Shown piece by piece: positions 7,034 to 14,345 of a stretch of DNA of 14,904 nucleotides. The notes under the pieces were generated by a model. The model was not told the DNA's origin. It saw only the letters and a list, made by a program, of their open reading frames with translations, and made no database searches. The stretch's first letter is position 1. Every line of letters starts with the position of its first letter. Source of the DNA: JBAXRT01 sp037131065 (lineage in GTDB: Bacteria > Bacteroidota > Bacteroidia > Bacteroidales > FEN-979); assembly GCA_037131065.1 (NCBI GenBank), contig JBAXRT010000072.1, positions 1 through 14,904 on the forward strand. Direction: 5' to 3'. Made by a program: the position numbers and the translations under genes.

Positions 7034-10000
7034 TTACTGGTACAACCTCAGCTTCATACTAAACACTGTGTCGATCTCGGTCGACAGATCTTTCTGCTTA
7101 TGATCGGTGGCAACCATCGAACAACGTTTGATCATTCCCAGAGCCGTCTGAATATCCTGGTCAAAGGCCTGACGGGTTTTCGGGTCGTAAGAGAAATAGT
7201 AATCGACGTTCTGGCTGTAAACTTCCACCACCCGTTTCACCAGTTTGTTGGCCTTGTCGGTCTCGCCTGCCCTGTAATAGATCTCAGCATAGGGGATCAT
7301 ATACATATCGTAGGGCACCTTCCAGTCGGGGAAATACTTAAGGTAGGTATCCAGCATCTCGATGGCCTGCTTTTTCCTTCCCATATCGACCAGGGCCTGT
7401 CCCACCCGCATGAAGTTGGTCTTGGGACGCAGCAGGTTATTGAAGCTTTCCGGGTCCATATATACGTTCGGATCGTTCAGGTTCCCCCACTTGCACTTGT
7501 TCATGAGGATGTCATAAGAAGTAAGAGGATCAACGCCACCCATTCCCGGGATGTAGTCGGCCTTGTTGGCCTTTACCGGCATGAACTTGTATACCCAACC
7601 CTGCACCAGGCAGAAGGAGTCGACATTGAAGAAGTGGCTTACACTCGACGGAGCTGCAAAGTAGATTGGGCGCTTCCAGTCATTTGTTGCCACGATGTCG
7701 AGCAGCATCAGGTCGTTCTTGTAAAGCTGGTTTGTTTTAATCGTCCAGCATACGGAGTCGACCATTTTTCCCTGGAGATATTTCGGAACAATACCGTACT
7801 TGACGCAGGTAGCCGAATCGACGGTTATCTTTACCTTCTTGCTGGGGAAGAACTTGATCTTATCCCCGTTCTGGAGCTGGAGGAAGGTTCTCGGGTCATC
7901 GCTTTTGATAAACCCGATCAGGTCCTTCAGTTCCACATATCCCTTCAGACCGATGTCATAAAACGGGATGATATCGTTGGTCCCAGGCCTGTATTGTTCT
8001 TTACTCAGGGTAAAGGGCAACGGATCGGAATCGTAGGTCTTCCGGTACATCTGGTTGATATACCAGGCCCCGGATGCAAGCATGTTGTTCACAACGCGGA
8101 CATCGGTTCGGATCCCTTCAACTTCCTGGTCGTACCAGAGTGGGAAGGTGTCGTTGTCGCCGTTGGTGATCAGGATACCATCCTTTCCGCATGAATTGAG
8201 GTAATTCGCCGCAAAATCACGGCAGGAATATTTATCGCTTCTGTCGTGGTCATCCCAGTTCTGCTGCGCCATGATCCCCGGAATGAGTACAAGCGTCAGT
8301 ATGGTCACAATGATGACCGAGAGGTTCTCTTTTAATTTTTTATTCAGAAGATCGATCAGGTAGAGCACCCCGAGCCCCACCCAGATCGCGAAGGCATAGG
8401 TGGAGCCGCAGTAGGAATAGTCCCTTTCACGCGGTTCAAAGGGTTTTTGGTTCAGGTAAATAACAATCGCCAGCCCGGTCAGAAGGAAAAGGAGGGTGAT
8501 GACCAGGGCGCCTTTATATTCTTTCTTTGCCTGGTAAAACAATCCCAGCAGCCCCAGGAGCAATGGAAGCATGAAATAGGTATTCCTGGACCAGTTCTTT
8601 TTGCTGTCGGGAAGGTTGGTCTGGTCATGGCCCAGTCTCCATTTATCAATGAAAGGGATTCCGCTGATCCAGTTTCCGTCCTCAGCTCCTCCGAATCCCT
8701 GCACGTCATTCTGCCGTCCTGCAAAATTCCACATGAAATAGCGGAGGTACATCCATCCCACCTGGTAGGAGAAGAAGAACTTGAGGTTCTCTCCGAATGT
8801 AGGCTTGTTCAGTGTCTGGGTTTTTCCATCCTGGTCGGTTATGGTGATCGGAACGCCCTCGCCGCCTCCCCAGCGTTTGAAATAGTCGGCCGAGCCCCTC
8901 CTTTCATTACTCCACATACGAGGAAAAAGGGTCGTAAAGCGCGGGTCGTAAACAGGGATCGTCCCCTTACGATCGTCGATGATGACATATTTTTTCGAAA
9001 CGGTATCCTTTTCATAGATCGGATTTCCGTCCTCGTAATCGATGATGGGGGCGTTGTAATACTGTCCGTAAAGCAAAGGCCATGTTCCGTATTGTTCGCG
9101 GTTTAGCATGGCAACGAGGCTCACGATATCTTTCGGGGAATTCTCATTGATCGGGGTATCGGCATTGGAGCGGATCACCAGCATTACGAATGTTGAATAA
9201 CCTACGAGCAGGAATACAAAGCAAAGGATGATGGTATTGATCAGTGGCTTGGCTTTTTTCTGAGTATAATACAGTCCCCAGATGATCAGGCCGATCAGGA
9301 CCACAAAGTAGAAGATCGTCCCTGAATTGAAAGGCAATCCGAAAGAATTGACAAAGAGCAGCTCGAACCGGTCGGCCAGTTCAGGGATCCAGGGGATCAC
9401 GAAATACATGACGAAAGCCAGGACAATGGTGGAGATGACCAGCGTGAGGAAGATCCCAAGCTTGCTGGTCTTGAATTTCTTGAAATAGATGACCAGGCCC
9501 AGGGCAGGGATGGTCAGCAGGTTCAGCAGGTGAACACCGACAGCCAGGCCGATCATGAAGGCAATAAAGATAAGCCACCGTGCGGCATGTTTCTCATCCG
9601 CAACCTCTTCCCATTTGAAAATCGCCCAGACAACGATGGCTGTAAACATGGCCGACATGGCATAGACCTCTCCCTCCACGGCCGAGAACCAGAACGAATC
9701 GGTAAAGGTGAAGGTAAGTGCACCGACGAGTCCGGCTGAGATGATGCTCCACATTTTCCATGTGGTCATCTCCTCCTCTTTGGGGGCTACGATCTTACGC
9801 GCAAAAATGGTGATGGTCCAGAAAAGGAATAACACTGCCAACCCGCTGCAGATGGCCGACATGGCATTGACCATCATGGCTACCTTGGTAACATCTCCGA
9901 GGGCGAACAGTGAAAAGATCCTGCCGATAAGCTGCATCGTGGGTGTTCCCGGGGGATGGCCGATCTGAAGCTTGTAGGTCGTCGAGATGAATTCACCCGG

Positions 10001-10105
10001 GTCCCACCAGCTGACAGTCGGTTCGATTGTCAGCAGGAAAACGGTTGATGCGATCACAAAGGTGATCCATCCGAAGATGTTGTTCATTTTCCGGTAATTC
10101 TTCAT
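7034..10105 (-). CDS. DUF2723 / glycosyltransferase family 117 integral membrane protein
   Basis: 1023 aa. The N-terminal half is polytopic, with spans near 10-28, 78-102, 118-138, 148-165, 176-207, 216-238, 263-281 and 289-311 and more around 510-620. The DUF2723 motif is clear at 33-54: 'WWDPGEFISTTYKLQIGHPP', with D35 and E38 in the position of the acidic residues of GT-C glycosyltransferases and an H-P-P-G turn. Further conserved blocks are 'DSFWFSAVEGEVYA' (136-149), the later 'EPRERDYSY' and 'NGDNDTFPLWY'. The last about 100 residues are helical and TPR-like ('KQAIEMLDTYLKYFPDW'). The eukaryotic relative TMEM260 is a protein O-mannosyltransferase; bacterial members are classed as GT117 with untested substrates, so O-glycosylation of envelope proteins is inferred. 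First gene of a pair with lgt. The start is ATG at 10105; an ATG six codons in is the alternative. Confidence 0.9.
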   Translation of the reverse strand: MKNYRKMNNIFGWITFVIASTVFLLTIEPTVSWWDPGEFISTTYKLQIGHPPGTPTMQLIGRIFSLFALGDVTKVAMMVNAMSAICSGLAVLFLFWTITIFARKIVAPKEEEMTTWKMWSIISAGLVGALTFTFTDSFWFSAVEGEVYAMSAMFTAIVVWAIFKWEEVADEKHAARWLIFIAFMIGLAVGVHLLNLLTIPALGLVIYFKKFKTSKLGIFLTLVISTIVLAFVMYFVIPWIPELADRFELLFVNSFGLPFNSGTIFYFVVLIGLIIWGLYYTQKKAKPLINTIILCFVFLLVGYSTFVMLVIRSNADTPINENSPKDIVSLVAMLNREQYGTWPLLYGQYYNAPIIDYEDGNPIYEKDTVSKKYVIIDDRKGTIPVYDPRFTTLFPRMWSNERRGSADYFKRWGGGEGVPITITDQDGKTQTLNKPTFGENLKFFFSYQVGWMYLRYFMWNFAGRQNDVQGFGGAEDGNWISGIPFIDKWRLGHDQTNLPDSKKNWSRNTYFMLPLLLGLLGLFYQAKKEYKGALVITLLFLLTGLAIVIYLNQKPFEPRERDYSYCGSTYAFAIWVGLGVLYLIDLLNKKLKENLSVIIVTILTLVLIPGIMAQQNWDDHDRSDKYSCRDFAANYLNSCGKDGILITNGDNDTFPLWYDQEVEGIRTDVRVVNNMLASGAWYINQMYRKTYDSDPLPFTLSKEQYRPGTNDIIPFYDIGLKGYVELKDLIGFIKSDDPRTFLQLQNGDKIKFFPSKKVKITVDSATCVKYGIVPKYLQGKMVDSVCWTIKTNQLYKNDLMLLDIVATNDWKRPIYFAAPSSVSHFFNVDSFCLVQGWVYKFMPVKANKADYIPGMGGVDPLTSYDILMNKCKWGNLNDPNVYMDPESFNNLLRPKTNFMRVGQALVDMGRKKQAIEMLDTYLKYFPDWKVPYDMYMIPYAEIYYRAGETDKANKLVKRVVEVYSQNVDYYFSYDPKTRQAFDQDIQTALGMIKRCSMVATDHKQKDLSTEIDTVFSMKLRLYQ

Positions 10106-10138
10106 AAGGAATAATTTTATCGGGGTTCAATTGGCCCG

Positions 10139-10146
10139 CGAAGGTA
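10139..10146 (-). promoter_or_regulatory. putative -7 box of the DUF2723-lgt operon
   Basis: On the minus strand the bases read TACCTTCG, one mismatch from TAnnTTTG, 33 bp before the ATG. The neighbouring sequence (a GCGAAGGTACAAAAT arrangement on the plus strand) is the form commonly seen before Bacteroidota housekeeping genes. No well-spaced -33 TTG is present; the flank is AT-rich. Confidence 0.4.
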
Positions 10147-10225
10147 CAAAATTTGCAACAATTTATAATTATTGCTAATTTCGCACCCGTTTACGGCTGA
10201 CACCGGAAGGGTGATTTACAAAACT

Positions 10226-10253
10226 CGTCACTCGTCATTCGTCAATCGTAAAT
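10226..10253. repeat. four-unit heptamer tandem repeat, consensus CGTCAnT
   Basis: Four consecutive 7-bp units read CGTCACT, CGTCATT, CGTCAAT and CGTAAAT (10226, 10233, 10240 and 10247). The units vary only at positions 4 and 6. The array ends 5 bp before tRNA-Gln, so it occupies the place where that gene's promoter should lie. No coding capacity. It may be a degenerate genomic repeat or a binding site; nothing in the window decides. Confidence 0.7.
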
Positions 10254-10258
10254 AAAAC

Positions 10259-10329
10259 TGACCCATGGTGTAATGGCAGCACTAGAGATTTTGGTTCTCT
10301 CGGTCTAGGTTCGAATCCTGGTGGGTCAA
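10259..10329 (+). tRNA. tRNA-Gln (anticodon TTG)
   Basis: A complete 71-nt cloverleaf. The acceptor stem TGACCCA pairs fully with TGGGTCA (10322-10328), with discriminator A at 10329. The D stem is GTG/CAC. The anticodon stem AGAGA/TCTCT encloses loop TTTTGGT, giving anticodon TTG at 10291-10293, which reads CAA and, by wobble, CAG. The T stem CTAGG/CCTGG (one G-T pair) encloses TTCGAAT. The U1-A72 first pair is a known identity feature of bacterial tRNA-Gln. No CCA is encoded, so it must be added after transcription. A strong hairpin terminator follows at once. Confidence 0.95.
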
Positions 10330-10331
10330 CA

Positions 10332-10383
10332 AAATCAATAAAAAACCCTGATTATTAAGATAATCAGGGTTTTTTATTGGTTT
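10332..10383. terminator. bidirectional intrinsic terminator, 24-bp stem
   Basis: Bases 10332-10355 pair with 10360-10383 around a TAAG loop: 23 Watson-Crick pairs plus one G-T wobble (10335/10380). The core ACCCTGATTAT/ATAATCAGGGT is flanked by A6 (10340-10345) and T6 (10370-10375), so it works as a stem with a U-tract in both directions. It begins 2 bp after tRNA-Gln and ends 9 bp before the stop of the minus-strand metallophosphoesterase, so it should terminate both transcripts. Confidence 0.92.
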
Positions 10384-10392
10384 ACTGTGTTC

Positions 10393-11484
10393 TTACTTAT
10401 TAATGGTAAAGGTATCGAACACGGTGTAAGCTCCGGTGTTACCCCTGTAACTGTTGACTGTTACTTGGCTTCCAGAGATATCGATAACACTGAAGTAATA
10501 GGTCAGGCTGTCGTTGTGCACATTCCAGGCGGCTCTGATGGCCGGATCAATGGTAGTATGTTCAATGTGGGTGCCGCAGGTGCCATTCAACAACTGAACA
10601 ACATTGTTCTGCCAGGGGGCTGTCGGCGGTGTGGTCTGCGGATTCGGGAGGACGCTGCTGTCGATGGTCTTTCGGGCATAGAGATGCGAATGTCCGCAGG
10701 CATACATGTCGAACTTGTTGGCGTCAAGGAATGCCCAGAGTTTTGTATATGTCTCGTTTGCTGCGGATGGCTCTTCCGGGTCTTCGTTGACATAGTAATA
10801 GGGGCAATGGATGAAAAAGAATTTGTGTGTTGCCTTGGTCTGGGCCACCTGTGCCTTTAACCATGACATCTGGGTGGAATCGATGTTACCCCCCACAGTC
10901 GAGTCTTTGAAGCTGTGGGTCAGGTAGTAGGCATCCAACACAGCGAAAAAGGAGTTGCCTTCAGGGGAAGTAAAGGAATAAGCCAGGTGTTCATAGCCGG
11001 CGGGCCCGTTGGCGGGGTTCTCGGAAAACACCTGCTGGAACGCCTGCTGGTTTCCGAGATGAAAACCGGAATCAGAGCTCTCCAGATACAGCTCATGATT
11101 GCCAAGGACCGTGTACAAGGTTATTCCATTTCCGGTCAGGGGTGTGAACAGGTCTTTCCATGCCTGGAAGGTATAAGTGGAATTGATATAGCCACTGTAG
11201 GACATATCTCCGCCGAACATCACAAAGGAGGGTTTGGGCGACAAGGCACCGATCTGGCCGATGATGGTGTTCAGCACCGGGTAGTTCACCTGATCCGCAG
11301 GTGATGTACCGCGGCAGTCGGCCATGAAGACGAAACGAAGGGTTTCACCTGATCCTGAAGGTTGATCCGATTTGCTTTTGCAGCCAAAGCCCAGCATCAT
11401 GACAATAACCAAAAGTAACGTCATTGCTTTGATATTGAGATGGCTTTTCACCACCCGGAATGTGATCTTTAATGAATTTGTCAT
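10393..11484 (-). CDS. calcineurin-like metallophosphoesterase, predicted lipoprotein
   Basis: 363 aa. Residues 1-34 form a long signal peptide ending in a lipobox, 'MLGFGC', with C35 as the predicted lipidated cysteine, so the protein is probably membrane-anchored outside the cytoplasm. The metallophosphoesterase motifs run in order: 'ADCRG' (55-59; D56), 'GGDMS' (91-95; D93), 'GNHE' (128-131; N129, H130), 'FIHCP' (224-228; H226) and 'GHSH' (264-267; H265, H267). Motif I is D-x-R rather than the classical D-x-H, a variant I recall from this superfamily but worth checking. The dimetal centre should hydrolyse phosphomono- or diesters; the substrate is not readable. A strong Shine-Dalgarno supports the ATG at 11484 over the internal ATG at 11424. 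Monocistronic, ending at a shared terminator. Confidence 0.86.
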   Translation of the reverse strand: MTNSLKITFRVVKSHLNIKAMTLLLVIVMMLGFGCKSKSDQPSGSGETLRFVFMADCRGTSPADQVNYPVLNTIIGQIGALSPKPSFVMFGGDMSYSGYINSTYTFQAWKDLFTPLTGNGITLYTVLGNHELYLESSDSGFHLGNQQAFQQVFSENPANGPAGYEHLAYSFTSPEGNSFFAVLDAYYLTHSFKDSTVGGNIDSTQMSWLKAQVAQTKATHKFFFIHCPYYYVNEDPEEPSAANETYTKLWAFLDANKFDMYACGHSHLYARKTIDSSVLPNPQTTPPTAPWQNNVVQLLNGTCGTHIEHTTIDPAIRAAWNVHNDSLTYYFSVIDISGSQVTVNSYRGNTGAYTVFDTFTINK

Positions 11485-11490
11485 AGCTTT

Positions 11491-11499
11491 TCCCCTTTC
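11491..11499 (-). promoter_or_regulatory. strong ribosome-binding site of the metallophosphoesterase gene
   Basis: The minus strand reads GAAAGGGGA, ending 6 bp before the ATG at 11484-11482. Such a Shine-Dalgarno sequence is uncommon in this phylum, and it decides the start in favour of the longer signal peptide. Confidence 0.6.
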
Positions 11500-11518
11500 T
11501 TTTACAGAAATATTTACT

Positions 11519-11818
11519 TTAATTATAGTTTACAATTTTCGCATGTCCTTTTTCCCCGCTTGTAAAGATTATTGTTATCGTATAGATTCCGGCTGGCAGG
11601 CCCTCCATGTTGATCGTTTGACTGCCTGTTGCCAGGGCGGAAATTTTTTCTGAAAACACAGGCTGGCCCCGTGGATTGCTAATGAGGATCTCAACAGCTT
11701 TTTTCCCGGTATTCCCCCAGTTTACTGTAAACCTGCAATCTGATGAAGGATTAGGATACACAAGAACATTGCGGTCAACAGAGTTTTCATTTACTGATAA
11801 TAAATCATTGAATAGTTT
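11519..11818 (-). pseudogene. orphan type IX secretion C-terminal sorting domain (gene remnant)
   Basis: The frame is open from just after a TGA (11821-11819) to a TAA at 11519. It reads as a complete T9SS type A sorting domain: 'DRNVLVYPNPSSD', then 'VEILISNPRGQPVFSE', then 'LPAGIYTITIIFTSG', and finally 'KIVNYN'. Such domains sit at the end of large secreted proteins and are cleaved after crossing the outer membrane; they have no role alone. No passenger domain is attached: the frame closes about 20 residues before the domain, has no ATG, and the other minus-strand frame checked upstream is short and unlike any domain. The only start is a GTG at 11761, inside the motif. I read this as the 3' end of a lost gene. 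It implies the genome has, or had, a type IX secretion system. A 34-bp gap separates it from the lipoprotein gene. Confidence 0.75.
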
Positions 11819-11821
11819 TCA

Positions 11822-12223
11822 ACCCTGGTGAAACAATTATTTATGCTTAGATCTGCTAATTTACGAAGGCAAACAATAAAAACGGTAAAATAATTACGAG
11901 TGATTTCTTAAATCATCATACAAACTGCCATTTCAGAATTCCGGTTTCAGATAAAATTATTGTGAAAATGCGTTCCTTGATTCATTTTGTTACGGCAACA
12001 GTGACATATAATCTCTGAAAATGTGTGAATCATGTAACTTTTTATAATAATTATGTAAGATTTCCGTCGGAGTGTGAAGTAAATTTATCAGCTAAACGAA
12101 TATTTATCTGTTTGTCCATACATCTTCCTGTTATGTCTCTGATTGATAAATACTTGCTTTAGGAAATTGATGTTGTGTGGCTCGAAGAACCTATTCTTTT
12201 GGTATAGATTTAATTGTTAACAC
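11822..12223. other. AT-rich non-coding region upstream of the kai cluster
   Basis: About 400 bp without a convincing gene; one line counted by hand (11881-11940) is 28% G+C. It must hold the kaiC promoter, but I found no exact TAnnTTTG box on the plus strand; the nearest is TAGATTTA at 12205-12212, too close to the start to be persuasive. Other visible items are ATGTAA direct repeats at 12032 and 12053 (21 bp apart), a 6-bp inverted pair AAAATG/CATTTT (11965-11970 and 11983-11988), a TATAAT at 12007-12012, and a TGTTAACA palindrome at 12215-12222 directly before the kaiC ATG. None can be assigned a function from sequence alone. Confidence 0.5.
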
Positions 12224-13960
12224 ATGAAAAAAGCAGAAAGTAAACTGTCGAATAAAAATCTTCCAAAGTCTCAAACGGGAATTCAGGGGTTTGATGAAAT
12301 AACCAATGGCGGATTGCCAAAAGGCAGACCGACCCTCGTTTGCGGCAGTGCAGGTTGCGGAAAAACACTTTTTGGAATGGAGTTTCTGGTACGTGGCGCC
12401 ACTCAGTTTAACGAACCGGGAGTATTTATGTCATTCGAGGAAACCAATGAAGAATTAACCATCAATGTGGCTTCATTAGGTTTTGACCTGGAGGATCTTA
12501 TTAAAAACAATAAAATTGTCCTTGACCATGTTCATATTGAACGGAGTGAAATAGAAGAGACAGGCGAATACGATTTAGAAGGACTATTTATCCGGCTCGG
12601 GTATGCCATTGATTCAATTGGAGCAAAGCGTGTAGTATTGGATACAATCGAATCACTTTTTGCCGGGTTACCAAACCAACTAATCTTACGTGCTGAACTG
12701 CGTCGCCTATTTCGCTGGTTAAAAGTTAAAGGTGTTACAGCAATCATAACCGGCGAGCGTGGAGAAGGAATACTTACCCGGCAGGGACTCGAAGAGTACG
12801 TCTCAGATTGTGTCATTATGCTCGATCACCGGGTTAATGAACAGACCTCTACACGTCGTTTACGGGTTTTAAAGTACAGGGGTTCAATGCACGGCACCAA
12901 TGAGTATCCATTTCTTATTGATGAGAATGGTTTTTCTGTTTTACCCGTGACTTCGTTGGGATTAAATCATAATGTATCAAATGAAAGAATCTCAAGCGGG
13001 ATAACTGTTCTCGATGAAATGCTTGAGGGAAAGGGGTATTACCGCGGGAGTACTGTACTTGTATCCGGGACTGCCGGGGTAGGAAAAACAAGTATAGCAG
13101 CTCACTTTGCCGAATCAGCATGTAAACGGGGTGAACGTGTTCTTTATTTCTGCTTCGAAGAGTCTCCAAACCAGTTAATGCGTAACATGCTCTCTATCGG
13201 TATAAAATTAAAGACCTGGGTCAGGCAGGGGAAATTACAATTCCAGGCAACCCGTCCGACATTTTATGGCCTGGAAATGCATCTTGCAGTAACGCATAAA
13301 ATTGTTAATGAATTCAAGCCTGATATTGTTATTCTGGACCCGATAAATACTTTCATCGTCGGGGATAAAGAGTTCGAAGTAAAAACGATGCTTATGCGTA
13401 TTGTGGATTTTCTTAAGGGGAATCAGATAACAGCATTGTTTACCAGCTTATCTGGAAACGAAAGCTCATTAGACAATGCTGACGTTGGAATTTCATCACT
13501 GATAGATACCTGGTTATTGCTTCGTGATATAGAATTGAACGGGGAACGAAACAGGGGTATGTATGTTCTGAAGTCACGCGGAATGGCTAATTCAAACCAA
13601 ATCCGGGAGTTCATTTTAACTGACCACGGTGTAGAATTACGCGATGTATATGTTGGTGCAAGCGGAGTCTTAACCGGCTCGGCCCGCATGGCGCAGGAAG
13701 CGCTTGAAAATGCCGAAGTGTTGACACGCAAGCACGATGTTGAACGGAAAAAGCGTGAGTTAGAGCGTAAGCGTAAGGTTTTGGAAGCACAGATTGCAAC
13801 TCTAAATACCAATTTTGAGTCGGAAGAATCCGAGGCCATCAAGATGATTGAAACAGAACAAGAGATGATTAAACGTCTGGAGCAGGATAAAATAGAAATG
13901 GCAGTAAGCAGAAAAGCCGATATTGATAACATTACAACTGACAAATTGAAAAATACTTAA
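12224..13960 (+). CDS. kaiC: KaiC family double-domain ATPase (KaiC2-like) with coiled-coil C-terminal tail
   Basis: 578 aa, longer than the about 519 aa of cyanobacterial KaiC. KaiC is a hexameric ATPase and autokinase whose slow cycle sets timing. CI: Walker A GSAGCGKT (41-48), catalytic E72-E73 in 'FEET', Walker B 'VVLD' (137-140). CII: Walker A GTAGVGKT (282-289), E312-E313 in 'FEES', Walker B 'VILD' (369-372). Both domains look competent. The phosphosite segment 'VGISSLIDT' (421-429) puts Ser424-Ser425 at cyanobacterial Ser431-Thr432, while Thr426 becomes Ala419. Residues about 485-575 form a highly charged predicted coiled coil instead of the short KaiA-binding tail. This resembles the KaiA-independent KaiC of Rhodobacter sphaeroides, whose tail forms a coiled coil. 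The ATG lacks a Shine-Dalgarno. First gene of the cluster, 12 bp before kaiB. AT-richer than the genes to the left. Family call is secure; a clock or timer role is inferred. Confidence 0.93.
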   Translation: MKKAESKLSNKNLPKSQTGIQGFDEITNGGLPKGRPTLVCGSAGCGKTLFGMEFLVRGATQFNEPGVFMSFEETNEELTINVASLGFDLEDLIKNNKIVLDHVHIERSEIEETGEYDLEGLFIRLGYAIDSIGAKRVVLDTIESLFAGLPNQLILRAELRRLFRWLKVKGVTAIITGERGEGILTRQGLEEYVSDCVIMLDHRVNEQTSTRRLRVLKYRGSMHGTNEYPFLIDENGFSVLPVTSLGLNHNVSNERISSGITVLDEMLEGKGYYRGSTVLVSGTAGVGKTSIAAHFAESACKRGERVLYFCFEESPNQLMRNMLSIGIKLKTWVRQGKLQFQATRPTFYGLEMHLAVTHKIVNEFKPDIVILDPINTFIVGDKEFEVKTMLMRIVDFLKGNQITALFTSLSGNESSLDNADVGISSLIDTWLLLRDIELNGERNRGMYVLKSRGMANSNQIREFILTDHGVELRDVYVGASGVLTGSARMAQEALENAEVLTRKHDVERKKRELERKRKVLEAQIATLNTNFESEESEAIKMIETEQEMIKRLEQDKIEMAVSRKADIDNITTDKLKNT

Positions 13961-13972
13961 AAGGAATATTGG

Positions 13973-14314
13973 ATGGAAACAAAGAAAAAGAATACGGATA
14001 AAAGAAATAAAAAAGAAAAACCCGCTGAAACGTTAAATGATAAGTGGATGCTTCGTTTGTATGTTGCCGGTCAAACGCCAAAAGCCCTGACTGCATTCAC
14101 AAACCTGAAGAAGATATGTGACGAACAATTAAAAGGCAAATACGCCATTGAAGTAATTGATCTTTTGAAAAATCCACAATTAGGCGGAGAGGACCAGATT
14201 CTGGCCTTACCGACCCTGGTAAGAAAATTGCCGGTACCCGTTCGTAAGATAATCGGTGATCTCTCAGATACAGAACGTGTCCTGGTTGGATTGGATTTAT
14301 TACCTGTTAACTGA
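13973..14314 (+). CDS. kaiB: KaiB-like protein, first copy
   Basis: 113 aa. KaiB is a thioredoxin-like, fold-switching protein that binds the KaiC CI ring and sets its cycle. Residues about 25-112 match KaiB throughout: 'LRLYVAGQTPKALTAFTNL' (27-45), 'VIDLLKNPQL' (61-70), 'LPTLVRKLPVPVRKIIGDLS' (79-98) and 'VLVGLDLL' (103-110). The first 24 residues are a Lys/Glu-rich extension absent from cyanobacterial KaiB. The PPP of cyanobacterial KaiB is PVP here (87-89). AAGGA at 13961-13965, directly after the kaiC stop and 7 bp before the ATG, supports this start. In an operon with kaiC (12-bp gap) and the second kaiB (31-bp gap). Binding to the adjacent KaiC is inferred from the family and gene order. 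Confidence 0.93.
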   Translation: METKKKNTDKRNKKEKPAETLNDKWMLRLYVAGQTPKALTAFTNLKKICDEQLKGKYAIEVIDLLKNPQLGGEDQILALPTLVRKLPVPVRKIIGDLSDTERVLVGLDLLPVN

Positions 14315-14345
14315 TTTATAAATACAATATTTATCAGGGATAATT

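Noticed and set aside
6932..8194. 420-aa plus-strand open frame opposite the DUF2723 gene and the start of lgt
   Set aside because: It is antisense to two well-supported genes, shows no domain pattern and has no promoter or ribosome-binding site; it is a by-product of codon bias on the other strand.
10226..10253. Heptamer array considered as a CRISPR fragment
   Set aside because: Units are 7 bp with no spacers, and no cas genes are present.
10259..10383. tRNA-Gln as attachment site of an integrated island holding the kai genes
   Set aside because: No integrase and no repeat of the tRNA 3' end is seen, and the lipoprotein gene after the tRNA still has the left-side base composition.
12133..12162. 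Nine-codon open frame upstream of kaiC (MSLIDKYLL), considered as a leader peptide
   Set aside because: No ribosome-binding site and no attenuator hairpin; expected by chance in 400 bp of AT-rich DNA.
13423..13944. 173-aa minus-strand open frame within kaiC
   Set aside because: Serine-rich shadow of the charged coiled-coil codons of KaiC on the opposite strand.
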